A stretch of 64,000 nucleotides of DNA, taken from NCBI GenBank assembly GCA_033283325.1, contig JAWMQO010000001.1, positions 930,001-994,000 of the forward strand, given 5' to 3'. The notes under the pieces are model-generated. The model did not search any database, was not told where the DNA came from, and saw only the letters and a program-made list of their open reading frames with translations. A program made the translations under genes and the position numbers. The DNA is from Mangrovimicrobium sp033283325. Its GTDB lineage: Bacteria; Pseudomonadota; Gammaproteobacteria; Pseudomonadales; Halieaceae. This document shows positions 43,712 through 52,700 of the stretch, one piece after another; position 1 is the stretch's first letter; every line of letters begins with the position of its first letter.

Positions 43712-44848
43712 TCAGGCCGTCGCCGCCCGGGGATAGCGTTCGAGGTACTCCTCGAACCAGGGGGCCAGTTCCTCCTCACTCCAGCCAAAATCCTCGAGTG
43801 CATACGCGGGCCGGGTGGCCTGCCGTTTGCTGTCCTCGGCCAGCCAGGCCTGCATGGATTGCTCGACGCTCTCGTCGAGGTCCTCGCCGAGCCACTTGTA
43901 AACCCGGCGCATTCCCTCGAGCGGATCGCCCAGGAACTCGCCGCAGTAGACGTCGAGGATTTTGTCTTCCGGCAGGCTCGCCCGCAGGCGCATCGGGCGG
44001 TTCACGTGCTCCGAGAGCTGGCGGGGATAAGCGTCGTGAATGAACTGCTTGTCGATCGTGCCCAGTGCGGACATGTGGGCGGTGGTCATCATGTTGCCAA
44101 GGGAAGCCACGGCCTTGTAGGGATTGCGGTGGGTCCAGATAAACTTCGCATCGGGAAAGGCCTTCAGCGCCCAGGTGAAATGCAGCGCGTGTGACGGCAT
44201 CTTCAGGGCCCAGCGCCCGGGCGCTTTCGATTGCAGGATCCGCATGACTTTCTTCTGGTATTCATAGGCGGGCTCCATATCGCAGTGCAGCATGTAATCG
44301 CCGTAGTCGCGGTGGACGACCCGTGACTCCCAGCTCAGGGCCTTGAATTCCTGCCCCTGGACGAAAATACATTCGGTGGGGCCGTCGGCCCATTCCCAGT
44401 GCGGCACGGAAAAGGGGATTTTCTCCAGCATCGCCTGCTGCATCTGTTTCTTGGCTACGCAGCGCGGATCAGTGCGCAGTGTCTCGGTCGTCGCCGGCGG
44501 TGCGGAGTCCATCGCCTCCCAGTTGAGCAGGGAGCGCCAGCGAGGGTCGCAGCCGAGCAGGTAGCTCATCGCGGTGGTGCCGGTGCGCGGCATGCCCATC
44601 ACGATGATCGGGGCTTCGATGGGGGCATCCTCGATCTCGGGATGCTTGCGCAGGTAGTCGGCGACGCGCAGGCGATTTGACAGGGACCCGACAATCTCAT
44701 TGTTCAGCGCCTGCAGGATCCGCTCGCTTTCCGGGCGCTGCTGGATGCACTTGAGCATGAACTCGAAGGGCTCGAGGAAGGATTCACTGTCGAAATCACT
44801 GAGCCCGCTATTCTCCTGTGCGGCTGCGATAAATTTGTCGGCGTGCAT
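43712..44848 (-). CDS. Sulfotransferase family protein
   Basis: This 378-residue protein carries the 5' PAPS-binding loop MGMPRTGTTAMSYLL (residues about 85-99), an LKMPSHALHFTWALKAFP segment followed by DAKFIWTHRNPYKAVAS (3' phosphate-binding region), and a C-terminal helical part ending YLERYPRAATA. Such proteins transfer sulfate from PAPS to hydroxyls, although many bacterial members of this branch have no known acceptor. It lies between the convergent DUF3604 gene and a TetR regulator on the same strand, so it may be a TetR-linked catabolic gene. Confidence 0.88.
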   Translation of the reverse strand: MHADKFIAAAQENSGLSDFDSESFLEPFEFMLKCIQQRPESERILQALNNEIVGSLSNRLRVADYLRKHPEIEDAPIEAPIIVMGMPRTGTTAMSYLLGCDPRWRSLLNWEAMDSAPPATTETLRTDPRCVAKKQMQQAMLEKIPFSVPHWEWADGPTECIFVQGQEFKALSWESRVVHRDYGDYMLHCDMEPAYEYQKKVMRILQSKAPGRWALKMPSHALHFTWALKAFPDAKFIWTHRNPYKAVASLGNMMTTAHMSALGTIDKQFIHDAYPRQLSEHVNRPMRLRASLPEDKILDVYCGEFLGDPLEGMRRVYKWLGEDLDESVEQSMQAWLAEDSKRQATRPAYALEDFGWSEEELAPWFEEYLERYPRAATA

Positions 44849-44919
44849 AGTGTTCTCCTGAAAGTATTCCTGTTTCTTTCTGTAGTCTGTTTCGGGTTCC
44901 GGGCCGGGCGCCGCCCGGC

Positions 44920-45510
44920 TCAGGGAAAATTGCGCTCGTGTTCAGCACGGAATCGCGCAACGATACGCTCAGTGCTTTCGTCCGGGGCTACGCAGTTGCG
45001 GAAGATGCCCGGCGCGATGAAAGCACTGATCAGCATGTTGAGGCAGTAAACCTCGATGTCGATGGGGTTTCCCTGGCGGTCCCCACTGCCGTCGAAGGTC
45101 TCGTGCATGCCCTGCACCAGCTTGTCCCACACCGGGTACATCTCGCGGATATCGCGCCCTGCCCAGAGATCTTCCAGCCAGAGCTTGATCAGTTCGGGGT
45201 TCTCCAGGACGAAGCGGGTGATGTACTCGCTGCGCGCCTGTTCGGTGAGCTCGAAATCCAGCCCAATGGAAAGCTGTTCCGCTGCCCGGCTCTTCACTTC
45301 AGTGATCAACTGTTCCCGATTCCTGAAGTGATAGTAGATGGTGGTGCGGTTGACCTGGAGTTCCCGGGCCAACCCGGCGAGCGACAGTGCCTCAACACCT
45401 TTTTTCGAAATCAGGCGGATGGCCGCATCGATCATCTGCCGGTGGGTTTGCAGGAAACCGTTGTTACGTTCCCGGCTTCCGGCCCTGGTCTGGCTGTCCT
45501 TTGCTGGCAT
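44920..45510 (-). CDS. TetR-family transcriptional regulator
   Basis: This protein of about 196 residues has a TetR N-terminal HTH: MIDAAIRLISKKGVEALSLA then GLARELQVNRTTIYYHFRNR followed by EQLITEVKS. The C-terminal ligand domain is typical in length. ATG 45510 (MPAKDSQT) has AAAAGG upstream; ATG 45528 in the same frame overlaps the stop of the previous gene. It is the last gene of a unit that begins with the broken ring-hydroxylating oxygenase, so it may still regulate neighbours such as the sulfotransferase. Confidence 0.9.
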   Translation of the reverse strand: MPAKDSQTRAGSRERNNGFLQTHRQMIDAAIRLISKKGVEALSLAGLARELQVNRTTIYYHFRNREQLITEVKSRAAEQLSIGLDFELTEQARSEYITRFVLENPELIKLWLEDLWAGRDIREMYPVWDKLVQGMHETFDGSGDRQGNPIDIEVYCLNMLISAFIAPGIFRNCVAPDESTERIVARFRAEHERNFP

Positions 45511-45514
45511 TCGC

Positions 45515-45913
45515 TCAAGCCTTTTCATTGCTACCGGCGGCAGCTTCGTCGGCGGAGGCGCGAGTGATCCGCAGGAAGTCCCGGTCCCGGGCGTGCTTCG
45601 CTTCTTCGTCTCGCTGCAATTCTTCCGCCATGGCGAGATGCGCAAAGCTCAGCAGCAGTCGCATCAGACCTTGTTCAGCGTCGTCGAGCTGGGCCAGTGG
45701 CCTGCTGTCGAGCTGGGCCAGTGGCCTGCTGTCGAGATAGTCCAGCGCGGCGGGGAGGAGTGGACTCGCGGCAGCGTAGAATGCCTGGCGAGCTGCAGCG
45801 TCGCTGCGCTGGCGGCAATCCGCGCGGCCGGCGGCGGTATCCGCGGCCCAGAAATCCACGAAGGGAGAGAGTGCCTCGAATCCCGCCGGCAACCGGGCTG
45901 TTGACACGCTCAT
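45515..45913 (-). CDS. Small conserved-looking protein next to the ring-hydroxylating oxygenase gene
   Basis: This 132-residue protein starts at ATG 45913, overlapping the end of the oxygenase pseudogene by 4 bases. It is helical and Ala/Leu-rich (LMRLLLSFAHLAMAEELQRD, EEAKHARDRDFLRITRA). A 24-bp tandem duplication at 45683-45730 duplicates LDSRPLAQ in frame. I do not recognise a domain; its coupling suggests it once worked with the oxygenase. It may still be translated although its partner is broken. Confidence 0.65.
   Translation of the reverse strand: MSVSTARLPAGFEALSPFVDFWAADTAAGRADCRQRSDAAARQAFYAAASPLLPAALDYLDSRPLAQLDSRPLAQLDDAEQGLMRLLLSFAHLAMAEELQRDEEAKHARDRDFLRITRASADEAAAGSNEKA
45683..45730. 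repeat. 24-bp tandem duplication, in frame, two copies
   Basis: A 24-base unit beginning GTCGAGCTGGGCCAGTGG occurs twice in exact tandem (45683-45706 and 45707-45730) and six bases of a third copy follow. It duplicates eight residues of the small protein without breaking its frame. It looks recent because the copies are identical. Confidence 0.9.
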
Positions 45914-46642
45914 GCTTCGACCCCTGCGCGCTCGGCCCGGTAGCCCTCGACTCTCTGGTTGACGTGGTACATCAGGTGCCGCAACAGGACTTCCTGCTCC
46001 TGGCAATGGATGTACTCCAGCGCACCGCTGTTGAGACCGCGTTGTCCCGCCTCTATCACTGCCCGATCCTCGGAATGTACATCGCGCAGGTTGGCCATCG
46101 AGAATTCACGGCCAAAGCGCTCGCTCGCGCTGCTGTCTGCGCCAACCCAGTAAATACGGAACACGCCACGGGATTTGCGTGCGTCGATCGGCATTACCGT
46201 ATGCGAGAAATGTTGTACCGGATTGCCAATGAGGAAAAAGTTGGGAAACAGTCGCCGAGCGCAGGGCGCCGTCAGCGTTGAAAGTCCAGGCGTGGTAGGG
46301 GCAGGTGAAGCTTGAGCGTTTCCCTTCGGAGGGGTCCGTCACCAGTTGGGTCCCGCGGTGGGGACAGACGTTGTGAAATGCTCGGATAATGCCGTCACTG
46401 TCGCGGGTCACCAGGATTGAGGCCTCTGCGATCTCTATTTCCCTGACCATGAAGCTGCCGGGCTCCGGCAATTCGCAGACATGGCCGATATGCAGCCAGC
46501 TGCGCTTGAAGATGGCTTCGCGCTCGAGTTCGAAATAATCGTCCTGGTAGTAGGGACCAGCCGGTACGGGCGCCGTCCCGAGGTAGGCCGGGAATCCGTC
46601 GCCGGCCGGCGGGCTGTAGCTTGCAAGGTTCGCGTCTTTCAT
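45910..46642 (-). pseudogene. Ring-hydroxylating dioxygenase alpha subunit, internally deleted and frameshifted
   Basis: The 5' part encodes a Rieske domain: YYQDDYFELEREAIFKRSW, then HNVCPHRGTQL and SFTCPYHAWTF supplying the Cys-His and Cys-His ligands. Just after AWTFNADGALR the frame changes near 46240-46262. The other frame then gives LFPNFFLIGNPVQHFSHTV and IDARKSRGVFRIYWVGAD, the C-terminal part of the catalytic domain. The roughly 200-residue middle that should carry the mononuclear iron ligands is missing. So it cannot make a working enzyme. It once headed a unit with the 132-residue protein and TetR gene. Confidence 0.85.
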
Positions 46643-46701
46643 AGTGCTCACACACGTGCTTCCGGGGAGACTCATTTATACGACAGTGGTGTCTAAAAAT
46701 A

Positions 46702-46839
46702 CTACATATGTGTCGGAAAATTAAAGAAGGCTCCGCCGTCCACCGACCAGACCTGCCCGGCGACGAGGTACGCGCCCTCGGCAGCCAGTTCCAGCGCGAG
46801 CCGGCTGCGCCGGGTCGTGCGGGGCAGCGCGAAGTATCC
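46702..46839 (-). pseudogene. C-terminal remnant of an SDR gene
   Basis: Reading on the minus strand to the TAG at 46702-46704 gives GYFALPRTTRRS, then LALELAAEGAYLVAGQVW and SVDGGAFFNF, the hallmark C-terminus of classical SDRs (xxYxTGQxxxVDGG). There is no upstream coding region, Rossmann motif or active site in this frame. It is a truncated gene in the 369-base gap between the oxygenase pseudogene and the TauD-like gene. Confidence 0.65.
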
Positions 46840-46928
46840 CTTTTCGCAGGATGCTTTACTTGACCATTGTGGACAGGAGGCGAGGCCAGTGGATTACAAT
46901 CCTGTAGCTCCGGGAGCGCGCATGACGC

Positions 46929-46962
46929 TATAATGAAACGCGACAGGCAATATAAATATAAT
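46929..46962 (+). promoter_or_regulatory. Candidate promoter region for the TauD-like gene
   Basis: Two perfect -10 matches, TATAAT at 46929-46934 and at 46957-46962, precede the gene, but neither has a good -35 at 16-18 bases. A 7-bp hairpin GGGCGGC/GCCGCCC at 46968-46988 lies between them and the GAGGAG ribosome binding site. Confidence 0.35.
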
Positions 46963-47011
46963 TTGCCGGGCGGCGCCTGTGGCCGCCCCGGCCCGCGAGG
47001 AGACAGACCCG

Positions 47012-47851
47012 ATGCCGATTAACGCGATCAAGCTGACCCCCCTGGTAGGGTCTGAACTGAAGCTCGAAGGTGAGGCCCTGCTGAGCGGCGACTACCGCGA
47101 CGAGATCCGCCAGTTGCTGGTACAGCGCGGCGTGCTGATCGTCCGGGACCTGGAGTTGAGCGATCAGCAGCAGCGCCAATTCACGGCGACCCTTGGTGAC
47201 CTGCGTCTCGGCACGGTGTCGAAGGAGGGTGACGAGGGCCTGATGAAGGTGACCCTGGACCAGAAGAACAACCCCGAGTATGCGGACTTCTTCCCCGGCA
47301 CCATGTTCTGGCACATGGACGGCACCTACGATGCGACGCCGCCCTTCGCCACGGTGCTCAGGCCCATCGTGATTGCGCCGGAGGGAGGGCAGACCGAGTT
47401 CGCCAACACCTACGCCGCCTACGAAGCGCTCTCGGCGGAACAGAAGGCACGGGTCGATACCCTGCAGGTGGTGCACAGCATGCAGGCGGCGATGTTTCAC
47501 GCCTGCCCGGAGGCGGACCTCGAGCAGATCCAGCGCTGGTGCTCCTACCCGACGCGCACACATCCGCTGGTCTGGGAGCACAAGTCCGGCCGCAAGTCCC
47601 TCGCCCTGAGCACCTCCTGCTCCCACATCCCGGGTATGGCCCCGGTGGACAGCTTCGAGTTCCTGCAGGACCTCCTGCGCCACGCAACCCAGCCGCAATT
47701 CGTTTACCGCCACGAATGGCGGCCGAACGATTTGCTGATCTGGGATAACACCGGGACCATGCACCGCGGCCGGCCCTACGCCGCTGACAGCGGGCGCCTG
47801 ATGCATCGCTTTACCCTCAATGGTGAGGAGCCAATTCGGGCAGTGGCCTGA
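47012..47851 (+). CDS. TauD/TfdA-family Fe(II)/2-oxoglutarate-dependent dioxygenase
   Basis: With the start at ATG 47012 (GAGGAG upstream) the protein has 279 residues. The iron ligands are His101 and Asp103 in FWHMDGTY and His251 in TMHRGRPY; the Arg at 266 (LMHRFTL) should bind 2-oxoglutarate. TauD/TfdA enzymes cleave sulfonates, phenoxyacids or similar compounds by hydroxylation. No transporter is adjacent, so the substrate is unknown. It converges closely with tamA. Confidence 0.93.
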   Translation: MPINAIKLTPLVGSELKLEGEALLSGDYRDEIRQLLVQRGVLIVRDLELSDQQQRQFTATLGDLRLGTVSKEGDEGLMKVTLDQKNNPEYADFFPGTMFWHMDGTYDATPPFATVLRPIVIAPEGGQTEFANTYAAYEALSAEQKARVDTLQVVHSMQAAMFHACPEADLEQIQRWCSYPTRTHPLVWEHKSGRKSLALSTSCSHIPGMAPVDSFEFLQDLLRHATQPQFVYRHEWRPNDLLIWDNTGTMHRGRPYAADSGRLMHRFTLNGEEPIRAVA

Positions 47852-47857
47852 GCGTGC

Positions 47858-49768
47858 CTAGAACTCCGGCCCGACGGTGATGTAGATCTGGAAGGAGTCT
47901 TCGGAATCGTCGAGGGGTATGCCGATATCCACCCGGGCTACTCCCACCGGTGAGCGCCAGCGCAGGCCGATTCCGGTACCGAGCTTGGGATCGATGTCGT
48001 CGAATTCGTTGAAGGCGTTGCCGCCGTCGAGGAAGAGGGAGACGCTCCAGTCCGGGATAATCTCGTGCTCGTACTCTATGCTCGCCACCGCAAGGTGTTT
48101 ACCTCCGGTGATCGATCCGGCCGGCACCAGCTCCTCCCAGCCGTAGCCGCGCACGCTGCGCACGCCGCCAGCGCGGTATTCGTAGTACTCCGGCATGCGG
48201 TTGAAGTTCACACTGAGCACCTCGCGGCTCTCGGCTTCGGAATAGCCAAGAGAGCTGCGCACGAGTACCCGATCGTCGGTGAACAGGGGGCGGATGACCC
48301 AACTCTCCAGGCTCGCCTGCCAGAAACTGATATTGGAACCCAGGCTCTCGCTGGCGCCGAGCAGTTCCAGGCTGAGGTATTCTCCGTTCCGGATGAACAG
48401 GTCACTGTCTGTTCTCCGTGCGCTGAACTTGATGCTGCCGACCACCGCCTCGAAATCGGGCGCCAGGGTTTCGTAGGACTCCCGGCCGATACTGTCGATG
48501 ATGTCCTGCTGCGCTGACTGGGGCAGGTGGCCGAAGAGCACTTCGAAAACGTCGTAGGATTCGGTGACCAGGCTCAGTCCGGGCACCGCGGCGAGTTCAT
48601 ATTCGCCCCAGCTCGATTGCGGCAGGCGCCAGTAGCCTGAGGCCAGGTTGGTGGCGATACGGGTATCGCCGCCCTGGTCGAGTTCCACGTCTTCATAGGA
48701 AAGGTCCTTGCTCTCGTGGCGAGCCGCCAGCTCGATTTCGCTGCCGGCCAGCGGGTCCAGGGGGATGATGTAGTTGATATCGCCAGCGATGCGCGCCCGT
48801 TCCTCCACCGCGGCCATACCCGCGTTGAAGCGCTGGCCGCGCCCCCCGACGTAGCGACGGGTCCAGTCCAGTTGCAGGCCGAAACCGGTGTCGGTACCCC
48901 AGCCTACGCTGCCGCGGTAGCGGTTGGTCGGGTAGTCCCGCAGTACGATTTGCAGGGGAGCCGCCGGCGAGCCCCCGCTGCCCTGTTCAGCGGGTAAGGG
49001 ACGGATCTCCACCTCGCGGAAGTAGCCGCTGCGCCCCAGGATCCGGCTCTGTTCCGCCAGTACCTTGCTGGAAAAAGGCTGGCCCGGTTCGAGCACGAGA
49101 TAGTTGCGCAGCCAGTCCTCGTCGAAGCGCTCCTGTTCGAAGCTGATCGGGCCAATGACGAAGCGTGGCCCGCTCGCCAGGGTCAGCTGCACCCGCGCTG
49201 CGTAGGCTTCCAGGTCGACCTCCACCCGGTGTTGCCGCCACCTGGCGTTGCGATACCCCAGGGCGACGACGTCCTGCAGCAGTTTGCGCTTGGCCGCTTC
49301 GTAGTGGCGGTGGTCCAGGGTAGTGCCCACCTGCAGTGGGAACTCTCCGACAAGTTGCTGCAGTTCCGGGTTCTTTGCCCCGGGCAGGCGGATATCGAGG
49401 CTGCCTATGGGCAGGGGAGGGCCCGGGTCGATCCGGTAACTCGCCAGCCAGCTTGTGCGTTTGCCTTCCGGCGGGCTCAACCGGGCCTCGACCTCCGGGC
49501 GGTAAAAGCCGAAGGGCTGCAGCGCCTTGCCGATCTCCTCGTTGGCGCTGGCGTGCAGTTCCCGAATGTTGTGCAGTTCCAGACCCGGGGGAGCATTGCG
49601 TTGCACGATACCCAGGGAAGCTTCCACGTTCGCCAGTGGATCGCCGGAAAGCCCCGTGATGCGCACCTCCAGCGGGACCGTAGCCGCCAGCGCGAGGGGG
49701 AGCGTGGCTATCAGGCACAGGGTCAGGCCGATGAGTGAAAGGCGATGCAGCATGCGACTAGCGCTCAT
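47858..49768 (-). CDS. tamA: Translocation and assembly module outer-membrane protein TamA
   Basis: This 636-residue BamA/TamA-family protein has a signal peptide (LIGLTLCLIATLPLALA), N-terminal POTRA domains (about 27-270, with FGFYRPEVEARL and ASGPRFVIGPISFE) and a C-terminal 16-strand barrel containing the GGVRSVRGYGWEELVP motif and a terminal Phe. With TamB it helps insert outer-membrane proteins. It overlaps the end of tamB, so the order here is tamB first, tamA second, opposite to E. coli. Start ATG 49768 or 49753. Confidence 0.95.
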   Translation of the reverse strand: MSASRMLHRLSLIGLTLCLIATLPLALAATVPLEVRITGLSGDPLANVEASLGIVQRNAPPGLELHNIRELHASANEEIGKALQPFGFYRPEVEARLSPPEGKRTSWLASYRIDPGPPLPIGSLDIRLPGAKNPELQQLVGEFPLQVGTTLDHRHYEAAKRKLLQDVVALGYRNARWRQHRVEVDLEAYAARVQLTLASGPRFVIGPISFEQERFDEDWLRNYLVLEPGQPFSSKVLAEQSRILGRSGYFREVEIRPLPAEQGSGGSPAAPLQIVLRDYPTNRYRGSVGWGTDTGFGLQLDWTRRYVGGRGQRFNAGMAAVEERARIAGDINYIIPLDPLAGSEIELAARHESKDLSYEDVELDQGGDTRIATNLASGYWRLPQSSWGEYELAAVPGLSLVTESYDVFEVLFGHLPQSAQQDIIDSIGRESYETLAPDFEAVVGSIKFSARRTDSDLFIRNGEYLSLELLGASESLGSNISFWQASLESWVIRPLFTDDRVLVRSSLGYSEAESREVLSVNFNRMPEYYEYRAGGVRSVRGYGWEELVPAGSITGGKHLAVASIEYEHEIIPDWSVSLFLDGGNAFNEFDDIDPKLGTGIGLRWRSPVGVARVDIGIPLDDSEDSFQIYITVGPEF

Positions 49769-52700
49769 GGGTGAAGGTGAGGTTCACACGGTTGTCGGCT
49801 TCACCCGCGGTGACCTCGAAACCGTAGCGGGGGGTGATCGTATAGAGGGCGTCGAATTCGCTGGTTTCCGCGATCATGTTGTAGCCATAGCCGACATAGA
49901 GTTTTGGATGGACGTAAGTGCCGATGCTGAGAACGCTGTCCTCGGAGTCGGCGGCCCGGCCGGTGAGCAGGAAGGACTGGATCTCTGCGGAATCAACCTG
50001 GGGGCGCGAGAACAGTTCCATCAAGGGCTGGTCGAAGGGACCGGTGACCTGCACGCCAGCCACGCTTACCGTCGGGTCGCTGTCGATCCAGCGTACCGCA
50101 CGCAGGGCAATTTCCGGTTCGGTCGCCGGCACCCGGGCGAAAATCACCTGGCCGGTTTCGATCTCCAGGTCCTGGCCGAAGGCGCGGAAGGTCCCTTCCT
50201 CGACGCTGAAGCGGCCGTCGGCGATGGGGATCAATTCGCGGCCCTGTGGCGTGTTGATGAACACCGCGCTGCCGGTGATGCGGCCCTTGAAGCCGAGCGC
50301 GTTCACGCGCACCTTGTCGCCCATGGCCACTTCGATCCTGCTGTCGAGGAGGAAGGGCAGTTTGGCCACCGCTTCTTCGATGGGCTGGCCGTCCGGCCCG
50401 AGGATCACGACGTCGGCAGAAGTGGCGACGATTTGCACTTCCGGCGTATCGGCGACCTCTTCCTCGGTGGCCATGCCCGGGCTGATCGCCAACTTCGGCG
50501 TGATATCGGCGCGGGGAATCTCCACGCGACCACGCACTTTCGCCAGTTCCCCATCCCAGCCCAGCCGCAGGTCGGGGCTGAGCAGGGCGCGCCCGTCCGG
50601 CGTATCCCAGACTTCCAGCTTTTCGCCCTTGATGGCGAGGTCGAATTGCTGGTCTCGCAGCCGCAGTTGGCCATCGAGGGCGACATTGCCGGGCCCGGAG
50701 GCGGCACCGCCGCTGAGGAAGAGGTAGCCGGGGCGCTCGGGATCGCCCTCGATCGAGAGGAATATCTCGCGCAGTTCCAGCCCCGCCGTGCTGACGTCGG
50801 CGGCGCCGTCGGCCAGGGCCAGTTCCCCCCGCAACTGTGGTTCGCGCATCGTGCCCGCCACCTGGAGATCGACAAACAGCCGCCCCGCGGCGTAGGACAG
50901 TCCTGGCACCAGTGCAGGCAGGCCGCTAAGATCGTCGATATCGGCGCGGATACTGCCGTCCAGGAGCTGGGGCTCCACCAGCGGGAGCCGGCCGAGGCGG
51001 GGCAGCGTCACCTGCGCCTGCAGCAAGTCCTTCGACTCGCCTGCCAGCCTGAAGTCACCGTGCAGGCCGGTGTCCGGCTGCAGCTCCAGCTTCAGCTCGC
51101 CGCCCCGATGCACAAGCGCGGTGCTGCCGTCTTCGGTGGCCACGCGCAATTCGCCCGGGCTGAGCGAGAGTTTGCCACCGCCGCTCAGGGCGCCATCCGG
51201 CGCCAGTTGGCCTTCGACGCTGCCATTGAGCTCCCCGCCGACGGCCTCGGCAAAGCGCGCCAGGCCCAATTGATGAACCTGCAGGGCGATGTGCCCGCTC
51301 CCGACGGCGCTGTAGCCGCCACCGATACAGATCCTGGCATCGTCGGTGTTGCTGGCGAGGCAGGTTTCAGCCAGGCTTTGCTGCTCTGCACTTATTTGCA
51401 TAGCGGCAGGATCGGGCATTTTCCATTCGCCGTAGCCCTCGCTGGCAATCCTGAGCGCGTCAATCTGGCCTGCCCAGGCCATCGCAACACTATCCAGGCC
51501 GCCGACGACTTGCCCGCTGACTTGCTCCGTGGGGGTCGCCACGTTGATGGCGATGGTGTGCTGGCCGCTGGTCCCGCTGCCGGAGAGTTGGGCCGACTGC
51601 AGGACTGTCGCCTCGCCGTCGAGCAGGTTTTCCAGCTGCAAAGTGATTTCCAGCGCTTCGTTCTGCGCCAGGCCGGCCTGGATATCGGCCCGCAACAGCT
51701 CCAGGGACTGGAAGCCATAGGCGAGATTGTCAGCGCTGATCGAGGCTTGCAGGCGGGGTGCGTCGATAGTGCCGCCAATCGAGCCCGCCCCCTGGAGGTG
51801 CCCGGCGGTATCGGGAATCAGGGTGTGCGGCGCGGGGGCGTCGAGGCTCCACTCCAGTGCGAGTTTCTCCGGGGATAGCCCGCCCCTGGCCTCGAGGTGA
51901 TTCTCGCCACTGCGCAGCCTGAGGCCGTGCAGGGACATTTCTTCGCCGGCGATCCCGGCATTGGCGGTAAGCTCGAAGGCCTGTCCGGACAGCGTTCCAC
52001 GCAGGAAATCCAGGCTGAACTCGCCCTGCGGCCCCGTTTCCGGGTCCAGTTCACCGCTGCTGTGCAGGGCGAGAGCGAGCTTGCCCGGGAGATCTGCCTG
52101 CCACTGGCCCGGGTCGAGGTTTTCCCCTTCGGCTTGCACTGTCCAGCGAAGCACGGGGGACCAGGTAAAATCGCCCTGGAGGCGTACTTCGCCGTCCAGC
52201 AGCCTCGCCCGCAGGGGGGCCAGGCGCATGCCCGAGAGATCGCCCTGGCCCTCGGCCTGCCAGGTGACAGGCGGTGCCTGGCTGCCGCCGGTGCTTGCGC
52301 TGAGGGTGAGTTGGTAGTCCTCCGGCGTCCCTGTAAGGGTGAGCGAGCCTTCGGGGCTGGTGAAGTCCGGTGCTACAGGTCCGCTGTCCGCTGTGGCAAG
52401 GGGCCATGCCAGGTCCCACCATTGCACTCGCCCACTGAGTTCGGGAGCGGCATCCGCGCGGAGCAGCACGTCTCCCTGCAGCGCGATGCGCAGCGGCGAC
52501 TGGGCCAGCGCGAGCTCGAAAACCTCCACCCGGGCCGTATCGCCCCGGTAACGGGCGTTCAGGCGGCCTTCGGCATCGAGGCGCTGGGGCAGTTCGGCCT
52601 GGATCTCGGCAAGGCCTTCGACGACCGCCGTGTAGCTGAGTTCTGCCACCACGTCATCCGACCAGTCGATCCGCCCGCGGATATCGATGGCCCCGGGGCC

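Noticed and set aside
49527..51878. 783-codon open frame on the plus strand
   Set aside because: Despite its length it is antisense to tamA/tamB and shows Gln/Gly/His-rich shadow composition without domains.
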